The translations under genes were made by a program, and so were the position numbers. A DNA stretch of 34,049 nt from Desulfobacterales bacterium (lineage in GTDB: Bacteria > Desulfobacterota > Desulfobacteria > Desulfobacterales > UBA11574). The DNA lies in NCBI GenBank assembly GCA_030145595.1, contig JAQYVG010000002.1, positions 1-34,049 of the forward strand, written 5' to 3'. Shown in pieces: positions 16,513-23,766 of this stretch. The notes under the pieces were generated by a model. That model did no database searches and was not told the DNA's origin. It saw only the letters and a program-made list of their open reading frames with translations. Every line of letters starts with the position of its first letter. The stretch's first letter is position 1.

Positions 16513-17625
16513 ATGATTATTGGAATTCTAAAAGAAATCAAAATCGAAGAACATCGTGTTGCCATGACCCCGGGCGGGGTGGAAGTAATGCAGCAAAACG
16601 GACATACGGTGCTGGTGGAAAAAAATGCCGGCAGGGACAGCGGGTTCACAAACGCCTCTTATGCCAAAGCCGGCGCTGAAATTGTAAATACGCCCGCTGA
16701 AATTTATAAACGCTGTGAAATGGTGATGCATGTCAAAGAACCCTTGCCTTCCGAATATGAGCTCATCAAAAAGAACCAGATCATATTCACCTATCTGCAC
16801 CTGGCGGCATTAGAAGAGCTGACAAAAGTGCTTATTAAAAGCGGCAGTATCAATATTGCCTATGAAACCATTCAAAAGGCCGACGGCTCTTTGCCGCTTT
16901 TGACCCCTATGAGCGAAGTGGCGGGACGCATGGCCATCCAGCAGGGAGCCAAGTATTTGGAAATGGCCCAAGGCGGCTCGGGTATTCTACTGGGAGGCGT
17001 TCCGGGAGTAAACCCCGGCACGGTGGTCATTATCGGCGGCGGGGTCGTTGGTACCCAGGCAGCCAAGATGGCTTGCGGGCTGGGTGCCAAGGTTTATGTG
17101 CTCGACACCAACCTTGAACGGTTGCGCTATTTGAGTGATATAATGCCCAGCAACTGCTTTTCTTTGATGTACGATCCGGCAATCCTTCGCGAACTGTTAA
17201 AAAAAGCTGATTTAGTCGTTGGGGCTGTTCTCATTGTCGGCGCCCAGGCACCCAAAATTATAACCCGCGATATGTTAAAAACCATGAAAAAAGGTGCCGT
17301 GATCGTGGATGTCGCCATCGATCAGGGCGGCTGCTTCGAAACCTCGCGGCCGACCACCCACAATGATCCGATTTATGACGTTGACGGGATTGTGCATTAC
17401 TGCGTGGCCAACATGCCGGGCGGTGTTGCCAAAACATCCACCCTGGCTCTTACCAATGCAACGTTACCGTATGTACTTGAAATTGCGGATAAAGGCTGGA
17501 AAAAAGCGTTCAGAGAAAACCCTGAAATCAAGCTGGGTGCCAATGTGGTCAAAGGTAAAGTTACTTTTAAAGGCGTTGCCGACGCCTTCGGCCTTAAATA
17601 TGTCCCCATCGACAGTTTATTGTAA
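16513..17625 (+). CDS. ald: Alanine dehydrogenase
   Basis: This 370-residue NAD-dependent enzyme interconverts L-alanine with pyruvate and ammonia. Every known key residue falls at its canonical number: Arg15 and Lys75 (substrate binding), His96 (in TYLHLA) and Asp270 (in VDVAIDQGG). The NAD fold is GGGVVGTQA (175-183), with Asp198 at the end of the second strand. MIIGILKEIK with GCGGAGG directly upstream fixes the start at 16513; the frame is open back to 16435 but that extension is not Ald-like. It is followed 122 bp later by alanine racemase. Together they can take D-alanine to pyruvate or supply D-alanine for the wall. Confidence 0.97.
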   Translation: MIIGILKEIKIEEHRVAMTPGGVEVMQQNGHTVLVEKNAGRDSGFTNASYAKAGAEIVNTPAEIYKRCEMVMHVKEPLPSEYELIKKNQIIFTYLHLAALEELTKVLIKSGSINIAYETIQKADGSLPLLTPMSEVAGRMAIQQGAKYLEMAQGGSGILLGGVPGVNPGTVVIIGGGVVGTQAAKMACGLGAKVYVLDTNLERLRYLSDIMPSNCFSLMYDPAILRELLKKADLVVGAVLIVGAQAPKIITRDMLKTMKKGAVIVDVAIDQGGCFETSRPTTHNDPIYDVDGIVHYCVANMPGGVAKTSTLALTNATLPYVLEIADKGWKKAFRENPEIKLGANVVKGKVTFKGVADAFGLKYVPIDSLL

Positions 17626-17643
17626 TCACAGATACCGGATGCT

Positions 17644-17723
17644 GGTTGGAGCGTAGCGGAAATCCCGATTTATCGGGGATACTTGTTGGAATGAAGTGGA
17701 AACCCCGAGTCATTGGGGATACT
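17644..17723 (+). repeat. Two tandem 40-bp units, each with a hairpin, in the ald-alr gap
   Basis: The period is exactly 40 bp. Unit 1 carries GTTGGAGCGTAGCGGAAATC and the hairpin TCCCGATTTATCGGGGA. Unit 2 carries GTTGGAATGAAGTGGAAACC and CCCCGAGTCATTGGGG. Both end GGGGATACT. The hairpins have different stem sequences but the same position, so pairing is kept. They are 24 bp from the alr start. They may be a dispersed repeat family or modulate ald-alr read-through. Confidence 0.65.
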
Positions 17724-17747
17724 GGAAAAATAAAACAGAGGTGACCT

Positions 17748-18905
17748 TTGGATACGCCGCTTATATGGGCCGAAATTGATCTGAAAGCCATAGCGCAAAA
17801 CGTGCGTGCCTTACGTCGTATCACCAATTCTGAGGCCCGCTTGATGGCGGTTGTCAAAGCCAATGCATACGGACACGGAGTTATAGAGGTTGCCCGACGG
17901 GCTTTAGAGAGCGGCGCGGATGTTCTGGGCGTGGCCCGCTTAAACGAAGGGATTGCGCTCAGAAAAGCAGGCTTTGATGCGCCGACTCTGATTTTCGGCT
18001 ATACTCCGCCTGCGCTTACCAAAAAGCTGCTCGAATTTGATCTGACTCAAACGGTCTGGTCGTATCAAACCGCTGCGGCACTTTCAGCAGCGGTTGCAGC
18101 GCGTAAAGCACTGAAGGTGCACCTTAAAGTCGATTCCGGCATGGGAAGACTCGGCCTGCTGCCGGACTGCTGCAGACTGCCGGCGCTGGATGCAAATTCA
18201 CCAGCAAAGGCCCTCGGAGAAGTTGAAGCGATCGCATCTCTTGCGGGGCTCCGGTTAGAAGGCGTCTACACACATTTTGCCGCGGCCGATAGCACTGACA
18301 AGTCATATACCAGCAAGCAGTTTGAAATATTTGCAGAATTTTTAGATGAAATCCGTAAAGCCGGTCTGGATATCCCCGTATGCCACGCTGCCAACAGCGC
18401 AGCAATTATCGACCTGCCTGAAACTCACCTTGACATGGTGCGCGCCGGCATCTCAATCTATGGACTCTATCCCTCTGATGAAGTTGACAAGGATCGTATT
18501 GCACTGCAGCCGGCCATGACTCTAAAATCCAGAGTGGTGCACCTGAAAAAGGTCCCTGCCGGCTTCAAGGTCAGCTATGGCATGACTCACGAAACCTCAA
18601 AGCCCACAACCATAGCCTCGGTACCGGTCGGTTATGCCGACGGCTTCAGCCGGCTGCTTTCTTCCCGGGGCCATATGCTGGTCGGTGGACGCCGGGCGCC
18701 CATCGTCGGCCGGGTTTGTATGGATACGACCATGCTGGATGTAGGGCATGTCCCTGGCATCGATCTTGAGGACGAGGTGGTAATCTTCGGTCGGCAGCAG
18801 GATGCATCCATTACCGCAGATGAAATTGCCGCATCCCTCAATACCATCAATTACGAAATCGTATCCTCCTTAACCGCCCGCATACCCAGAGTTTATCTAC
18901 AATAA
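17748..18905 (+). CDS. alr: Alanine racemase
   Basis: This 385-residue PLP enzyme interconverts L- and D-alanine for peptidoglycan. Lys37 in VVKANAYGHG is the Schiff-base lysine. The opposite catalytic base is Tyr277 in KVSYGMTHE. GMGRLGL, GVYTHFAAAD and GRVCMDTTMLDVG are standard family motifs. Translation starts at TTG 17748, since CAGAGGTGACC precedes it and there is no in-frame ATG upstream. It is downstream of ald, probably co-transcribed through the hairpin repeats, and converges on tupC with only 21 bp between stops. Confidence 0.96.
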   Translation: MDTPLIWAEIDLKAIAQNVRALRRITNSEARLMAVVKANAYGHGVIEVARRALESGADVLGVARLNEGIALRKAGFDAPTLIFGYTPPALTKKLLEFDLTQTVWSYQTAAALSAAVAARKALKVHLKVDSGMGRLGLLPDCCRLPALDANSPAKALGEVEAIASLAGLRLEGVYTHFAAADSTDKSYTSKQFEIFAEFLDEIRKAGLDIPVCHAANSAAIIDLPETHLDMVRAGISIYGLYPSDEVDKDRIALQPAMTLKSRVVHLKKVPAGFKVSYGMTHETSKPTTIASVPVGYADGFSRLLSSRGHMLVGGRRAPIVGRVCMDTTMLDVGHVPGIDLEDEVVIFGRQQDASITADEIAASLNTINYEIVSSLTARIPRVYLQ

Positions 18906-18920
18906 CCCGGATTTCTCATT

Positions 18921-18949
18921 AGAAATTCAACTTTTCATGAAGAATTTCT
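18921..18949. terminator. Inverted repeat at the alr/tupC convergence
   Basis: AGAAATTC (18921-18928) and GAATTTCT (18942-18949) are perfect arms around 13 bases and overlap the tupC stop. It could help end both convergent transcripts. AT-rich arms and no T run make this weak. Confidence 0.25.
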
Positions 18950-19610
18950 CGCCGGCATCATCGAAAAGTTTTCCGTGATTTAGCAACAAGGTGTGATGAG
19001 CCAAAGAATCGACCTGATAACGGTCATGGGTTGTAAAAATGATCGTTATTTTTTTTTGGTCATTTACCTGCCGCAAAATGTTTATTATCGCTACCTGGTT
19101 TTCCACATCGACGCTTGAAGTGGGTTCGTCGCATAAAAGGACTTCAGGATTAACCGCCAGTGCCCGGGCAATCGCTACCCGCTGTGTTTCGCCACCGGAG
19201 AGCCGATGTGCCGGCGCCTGAGCCAGATGCTGCATTCCCACCAGTTCAAGCGACTCTTTGATAATGCGATCTCTTTCTTTTTGAGGTATTTGTCTTACTT
19301 TAAGGCCAAATTCCAGGTTCTTGTGGACCGTCGTTGTAAAGAGGATGGGGTGCTGTTCTACCATTACCACTGACTTGCGCAGGGGTTGCAGGCACAGTTC
19401 GGTAAATTGGATTGGTTGCAGGCAGTAATAGATGTTTCCCGTTGTGGGCGGATCAAGAAAACTGAGAATGTTCAAAAGGGTGGTTTTCCCGGCGCCGTTA
19501 TGTCCCAGCAGGGCGTAAATCCGTCCTTTTGTTATTTCCAAAAGCGGGATATCAAGGACAGTCCTGGTTGCGTAGACCTTGGTGAGTTTTGAAATTTTAT
19601 AAACCTTCAA
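18927..19610 (-). CDS. tupC: Tungstate ABC transporter ATP-binding protein
   Basis: This 227-residue ABC ATPase powers uptake through TupB. Walker A GHNGAGKT is at 36-43, the signature LSGGE at 137-141, Walker B LLCDEPTSS at 158-166, and the switch His in FTTHDR. Its start overlaps the end of tupB by 4 bp (ATGA-type). The closest relatives of this arrangement are tungstate (TupABC) and molybdate importers; assignment to tungstate rests on TupA and TunR in the same block. It is the last gene of the minus-strand operon. Confidence 0.92.
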   Translation of the reverse strand: MKVYKISKLTKVYATRTVLDIPLLEITKGRIYALLGHNGAGKTTLLNILSFLDPPTTGNIYYCLQPIQFTELCLQPLRKSVVMVEQHPILFTTTVHKNLEFGLKVRQIPQKERDRIIKESLELVGMQHLAQAPAHRLSGGETQRVAIARALAVNPEVLLCDEPTSSVDVENQVAIINILRQVNDQKKITIIFTTHDRYQVDSLAHHTLLLNHGKLFDDAGEKFFMKS

Positions 19611-20302
19611 ATCCTGGTTTTTCCCTGAAAAAAATGGAACATAAGATTAATCGTAAAACTTAGGCCCAGCAGGATAATTCCCAGTGCCACGGCCAGTGCA
19701 AACTGCCCTTTGTCGTATTCTAAGGCCATAGCCGTGGTCATGGTGCGGGTAAATCCCCTGGCATTTCCTCCCAGCATCATGCTGATACCAACCTCGGCAA
19801 TTACCCGGCCGAAAGCGGCGATAACCGCGGCAACAATTCCGAAACGCGCCTCTCTTAAAATCACAAAGGCGGTTTGCCGGCGATTGGCGCCCAAGGTTAT
19901 GGCGGTTTTCCGATAGCGCTCATCGATTCTGCTGATGGCGGCAATGGTAAACGTCGCTACAATCGGCAGGATCAATATGGTCTGCCCGATGATCATGGCT
20001 TTTTGGGTATAGAGCAGATCAAACGGACCGAGAATGCCCCGGCGTGAAATAAACGCATAAACAAAAAGGCCGATAACAACTGTTGGGAGCGCCAGCAGGG
20101 TATTCAAACAGGTAATCACCATACGTTTGCCCGCAAAAGATTCAAAAGCAATAAAAAACCCCAAAGGTATGCCCATCAAGCTGGCTATCACCGTTGAGGT
20201 GCCGCTCACCTTTAATGAAACCGCCACAATAGAGACTATCTCCGGGTCAAAAGAAGCGACCAGCAGAAGCGCTGAAAAAAAACTGTCAGCCAGAAGATCC
20301 AT
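19607..20302 (-). CDS. tupB: Tungstate ABC transporter permease
   Basis: This 231-residue inner-membrane protein has about five hydrophobic helices. The EAA loop typical of binding-protein-dependent permeases is at residues 139-158 (KTAITLGANRRQTAFVILRE), and FGRVIAEVGISMMLGGNARG is characteristic of TupB. It pairs with TupC (4-bp overlap) and periplasmic TupA. A gap of about 100 bp separates it from tunR; the gap contains a GC-rich hairpin (20340-20370, CCCCGC/GCGGGG) that could modulate downstream expression. Confidence 0.93.
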   Translation of the reverse strand: MDLLADSFFSALLLVASFDPEIVSIVAVSLKVSGTSTVIASLMGIPLGFFIAFESFAGKRMVITCLNTLLALPTVVIGLFVYAFISRRGILGPFDLLYTQKAMIIGQTILILPIVATFTIAAISRIDERYRKTAITLGANRRQTAFVILREARFGIVAAVIAAFGRVIAEVGISMMLGGNARGFTRTMTTAMALEYDKGQFALAVALGIILLGLSFTINLMFHFFQGKTRI

Positions 20303-20401
20303 AGTTTATTGTATTATTAGTAAAAATAGGATTTGGAAGCTCCCCGCAGCCCCACGGAAGCGGGGCAGCAGCAGGACGGAAGATACACACGCTGTAATGA
20401 T

Positions 20402-21328
20402 TCATGATACCTGTCGGCTGTTGCTCCCGGGATAAATCATTTTCCCTGAAAGCTTAACATCGTATCCTGCTTTATCCTGAATCAGATTCCTGAAGACGTC
20501 TTCCTGGAGCAGTCCGAGAAAGCGCTGAATCCCCTCATCGAAGAATCGCTCCTTGGATATCATCAGATCGTATCGCTCCCAGCGCAGCGGAACGAACCCG
20601 ATATTCAGCAGTTCGGCCACCGCCCGTATTCCCGGGCCGGCATCCGCACGGCCTGCAAGAATTTCAAGGCCTACATCCAAGTGCCGATGAACGTCGCGAT
20701 GATACCCTTTGATCTTTTCACCGTTAATCCCGGCTTTTTTGAATTCTCGGTCTAACAGCAGCCGAGTACCGGTGCCAAGCGGTCGGTTGATGATACGCAG
20801 CCCCGGACGAGCAAGGTCAGCAACACTGGAAATACCATCAAGATTGCCCTTCTTCACCAGAATGCCTTGCTCACGCTTGCAGAAGTTGACCATCACCGGC
20901 ATGGCATCGAGCTCCTGGGTGGCAAAATCAAAGTTGTATTCGGCTTCATCGTCCTGGAGCAGGTGGCTGGATGCAATGTGACAAAGGTTCTGTCTTAAGG
21001 CCTTTAAGCCTCCCATACTTCCCAGGTTGCCAAATACCGCCACATGATCTGAATAAAAGGTATTAAAAAGGTTTATGGCCCTGTCTAAAAGAGGATCATT
21101 GCTGCCGGCGATTATCAGCAGGCCGTGGTAAGGCGGTAACTGAAAAGCTGCATCAGGGTAATTGATGGTATTGGTCTCGATCCACTGCTCCACCAGATGC
21201 TGCGGAAAAATCCACTTGCCCGTAACCTTTGTGGCAGGCAGGCCCTTTTCGGAAATCAGAGTGTACACCATCTTTTCATTTATACTTAAAAGCCGTGCCA
21301 CTTCTTTTGTAGACAAAAATGCTTTCAT
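20402..21328 (-). CDS. tunR: TunR-type tungstate-responsive transcriptional regulator
   Basis: The 308 residues combine an N-terminal excisionase/MerR-like helix-turn-helix (residues 5-50, LSTKEVARLLSINEKMVYTL and ATKVTGKWIFP) with a periplasmic-binding-protein-like sensor domain (about 66-300; LLIIAGSNDPLLDRAINLF, INRPLGTGTRLLLDREF, GRADAGPGIRAVAELL). TunR regulators with this architecture are known in Desulfovibrio-type sulfate reducers, where they control tungstate transport. Here the gene lies between tupA and tupB on the same strand, which fits strongly. A 13-bp word is shared by its upstream region and that of tupA. The sensor domain probably binds oxyanion inside the cell. Confidence 0.88.
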   Translation of the reverse strand: MKAFLSTKEVARLLSINEKMVYTLISEKGLPATKVTGKWIFPQHLVEQWIETNTINYPDAAFQLPPYHGLLIIAGSNDPLLDRAINLFNTFYSDHVAVFGNLGSMGGLKALRQNLCHIASSHLLQDDEAEYNFDFATQELDAMPVMVNFCKREQGILVKKGNLDGISSVADLARPGLRIINRPLGTGTRLLLDREFKKAGINGEKIKGYHRDVHRHLDVGLEILAGRADAGPGIRAVAELLNIGFVPLRWERYDLMISKERFFDEGIQRFLGLLQEDVFRNLIQDKAGYDVKLSGKMIYPGSNSRQVS

Positions 21329-21364
21329 TTTTTTCTTGTTTGGTTTTATGGTAAACGAGGTTTA

Positions 21365-21393
21365 TACATATTTTTTATGTCATTATTTGTCAA
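21365..21393 (-). promoter_or_regulatory. Promoter for tunR (and probably tupBC)
   Basis: On the minus strand there is a perfect TTGACA (21393-21388), a 17-base spacer and TATGTA (21370-21365), 37 bp before the tunR start. It suggests tunR-tupBC can be transcribed separately from tupA. The region further upstream is very AT-rich. Confidence 0.55.
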
Positions 21394-21428
21394 TATAATA
21401 TTATTTATCAATTTAATGTGATTTATAA

Positions 21429-21441
21429 CAACCAAAACAAA
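21429..21441 (-). promoter_or_regulatory. Candidate TunR site upstream of tunR
   Basis: The minus strand reads TTTGTTTTGGTTG. The identical 13-mer is at 22585-22573 upstream of tupA. Here it is followed by TTATAAATC, so the GTTGTTATAA part also resembles the GTTGTTATG words near tupA. It lies about 35 bp upstream of the tunR -35 element. The assignment is inference from the shared word and from TunR lying in the operon. Confidence 0.45.
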
Positions 21442-21490
21442 CTATCATTCTTTACGCCCGCTGTTACGCACGCTTGCCATCTTTTTGATG

Positions 21491-22408
21491 TTAGTCTATC
21501 GCATCCGGATAAAAAAGCTGTTTTCCTAACAGTCGATAATTTAAAATAAGGGACTGCCCCTTGGCGGAAATCAGCCAGTTGGCGAACTGCTCCGCCGGCT
21601 TGTGCAGCACATGCGGATGCTTGGCCGGGTTTATCGGAATCACGCCGTAGGGGTTGCTCAGAATGGGATCGCTTTCACATAAAACTTCAAGATCGAGGCC
21701 GGCAGCGCGGCCATACTTGTATTTGATATACGTTCCTCGATCCGCCAGGGTGTAGGCCCTTTTTTCATCTGCAAAGGTGATAGTTTTGCCCATACCTTGC
21801 CCAATGGAAAGATACCATGTTTTAGACCCCTTTGGTTGCACAAAACCGACGGTCCTTTTTTTCCCTTTCTTAACGATGGTGCTTTCTTTTGTTTCCAGGT
21901 TCAGGCCGCTTGCCTTCCACAAAGCTTGCTCTTTGGTATGCGTCCCGCTATCATCCCCACGGGAGACAAACAAGGCTTTGGCAGCGACGATTTTTTTCAG
22001 GGCAGCCGCTGCCTGGTTCAGGCCGTCAATGCCGGCCGGATCACCAGAAGGTCCTAGAATAACAAAATCGTTGTGCATCACGGCATAACGCTTGGTTCCA
22101 TACCCGTCCCGGATAAATTTATCTTCCCTGGCCCTGGCATGCACAAAGATCACATCTACGTTGCCGTCAATTCCATCGCGAATGGCAGCCCCGGTTCCCT
22201 TGGCAAATACCTTGACGCGGATGCCGGTCTCTTTAGTGAATTCCGGTAACAGGACATTTAGCAGTCCGGAGCTCTCGGTGCTTGTTGTTGTAGACATTTT
22301 AATTGTCTCTAATTCTCCTTGGGCCTTAAAGGGAAACAGCAAAAGGACGAGGAAAAAAAGAACCGCAGGGCTAATCCATTTGTTCAAACCTTTACATTTT
22401 TGCTCCAT
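21491..22408 (-). CDS. tupA: Tungstate-binding periplasmic protein
   Basis: This 305-residue substrate-binding protein has a signal peptide (helix at about 14-28, cleavage near AQG31). The mature part begins with TIKMSTTTSTESSGLL; the TTTS segment is the oxyanion-binding signature of TupA. FAKGTGAAIRDG, VHARAREDKFI, and SRGDDSGTHTKE are further TupA hallmarks. Met at 22408 is chosen because GGAGGTGTGC lies just before it; an ATG at 22420 is less well placed. TupA has very high tungstate affinity in characterised relatives. First gene of the tup block. Confidence 0.95.
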   Translation of the reverse strand: MEQKCKGLNKWISPAVLFFLVLLLFPFKAQGELETIKMSTTTSTESSGLLNVLLPEFTKETGIRVKVFAKGTGAAIRDGIDGNVDVIFVHARAREDKFIRDGYGTKRYAVMHNDFVILGPSGDPAGIDGLNQAAAALKKIVAAKALFVSRGDDSGTHTKEQALWKASGLNLETKESTIVKKGKKRTVGFVQPKGSKTWYLSIGQGMGKTITFADEKRAYTLADRGTYIKYKYGRAAGLDLEVLCESDPILSNPYGVIPINPAKHPHVLHKPAEQFANWLISAKGQSLILNYRLLGKQLFYPDAID

Positions 22409-22724
22409 GCACACCTCCATTTTAGTCTCTAGCAGTTTCCATACATAGGTTCCGAGTGAATCACTGCGGGGTAATGTCCGTTGACGATACTATTGTCATC
22501 AAGCACCATATTAATGTTTTGCGTGCTTGCAATACTTTATAAGTTTATATGGGTCAATAATTGATTTTGCTTCAACCAAAACAAAGCTTATGCGAACCCA
22601 TAACAACTCATAACAACCCTATTTCTGGAAAAAGTTCTGCAGGGAAGGAAGTTTTTGCGAAAGATGAGGAGGCACAGAGGTGATAGTACCCGTATTTGCA
22701 GATTCATCCCATGAATAATTCGGG
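22409..22724. other. tupA upstream region
   Basis: This 316-bp gap between the hydrolase and tupA holds an A-family fragment (GGGGTAATGTCCGTTGACG, 22470-22488), a possible -35 TTGACC (22557-22552, minus) with a weak -10, and the candidate TunR sites listed separately. A 9-bp inverted repeat AATTATTCC/GGAATAATT (22728-22756) overlaps the stop of the hydrolase gene just beyond. Confidence 0.5.
22573..22617 (-). promoter_or_regulatory. Candidate TunR sites upstream of tupA
   Basis: The minus strand holds two direct copies of GTTGTTATG with a 10-bp period (22617-22609, 22607-22599), one helical turn apart. The 13-mer TTTGTTTTGGTTG (22585-22573), shared with the tunR upstream region, follows. The cluster sits immediately upstream of a possible -35 at 22557-22552. 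Direct repeats at helical spacing suit cooperative regulator binding. Confidence 0.45.
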
Positions 22725-23546
22725 CTAAATTATTCCGGCTTCGCGCAGGAATAATTCCACATCTTGCCAGAAGACGTCCCAATTGGGAGGGCAGTCGTTG
22801 TGTCCGCTTTCATAGGTTACCATTGTGCCTTTTTTGGCCGTCTGATAGAGGGACAGGCCATGTCGGTAGGGAATGACTTCGTCGAACTTGCCATGCATAA
22901 CCAGAATCGGTCCGGGATAGTTTTTAACGGCTTGAAGATTTTCGAACGGATCCCTGACCAGAAAAGCGGGGGCCAGATATTTCGCGGCAAAGGAACGGGC
23001 GCTGATAAATGTCGACATCAGGATGAGCGCTGCCGACGGCCGTTGAGCGGCCAGGGCGCACACCGCACCCCCGCCAAGGGAACGACCGAACAGAACGATT
23101 CTGGAAGCATCAACATCTTTACGTGCAGCCAGAACGTCATAGGCGGCAGCAAAGGTTTCTTCAATACTACTTTGGGAAGGCGACCCTTCCGATCGACCGT
23201 AACCGGGGTATTCCACAAGCAGGGCCCCCATTCCAAGGCGATTGAATGTTTGTAGTTCTTGCGGCCAAAAGTCGATTAGTTCCCCGTTCCCGTGTGCAAA
23301 AATCACCGCTGGGGCCGGTTTTGATCCGCGGTCTGCGTCCGGCGCCAAAAACCATGTTTCAACCTTCCCAAAACTCGTAGCCACCCAAATTCGCTCCAGG
23401 CCGGCAATGTCCGTCTTTTCTGCAGGCACCTCAATCAAACCACGAGGGAACATCATCTGCCGCTGCATCAAAAAAAGCAGGCCGCAGTAAGCAAGGTACA
23501 AACCCAAGGGCCATGCAACAACTTTAATGATGACATTCAATTTCAT
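22725..23546 (-). CDS. Membrane-anchored alpha/beta hydrolase (ABHD/YsgB-like serine hydrolase)
   Basis: The 273 residues start with one hydrophobic helix (5-27) that anchors or exports the protein. An alpha/beta hydrolase fold follows: oxyanion-hole HGNGE (85-89), EYPGYGRSEG (112-121), nucleophile Ser156 in FGRSLGGG, acid Asp222 in HGKFDEVIP and His249 in YESGHND. This catalytic set resembles ABHD12/13/17 and bacterial relatives that hydrolyse lipid esters or thioesters. The substrate is unknown. It is the gene before tupA on the same strand but 316 bp away, so probably not in its operon. Confidence 0.87.
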   Translation of the reverse strand: MKLNVIIKVVAWPLGLYLAYCGLLFLMQRQMMFPRGLIEVPAEKTDIAGLERIWVATSFGKVETWFLAPDADRGSKPAPAVIFAHGNGELIDFWPQELQTFNRLGMGALLVEYPGYGRSEGSPSQSSIEETFAAAYDVLAARKDVDASRIVLFGRSLGGGAVCALAAQRPSAALILMSTFISARSFAAKYLAPAFLVRDPFENLQAVKNYPGPILVMHGKFDEVIPYRHGLSLYQTAKKGTMVTYESGHNDCPPNWDVFWQDVELFLREAGII

Positions 23547-23766
23547 ACTCCTAATGTCCGATTTTTATTACCTCAATTTTGTACTTGATTTATAAGTCTT
23601 CAGCCAAAGCGTTATCATAACGCCGGATAAATCGAGTTATATTTACAACTGACAACGGACAACAAACAACTGACACATTGAGTTTTAACTTAATGAGGGT
23701 ATAATATATTAATTGTGTAAAAAAACATAGAGGAGAATTTCAGGTTGTTTCTGAAACCATTAAGGT
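23547..23766. other. Intergenic gap with repeat words
   Basis: It contains an inverted A-family piece (ACAACTGACAACGGACAAC, 23646-23664) and the 20-mer TGACACATTGAGTTTTAACT (23671-23690), which recurs exactly at 31306-31325. No gene seen. Confidence 0.5.

Noticed and set aside
22764..23255. 163-codon plus-strand frame
   Set aside because: Antisense to the alpha/beta hydrolase, whose complete catalytic triad fixes the coding strand.
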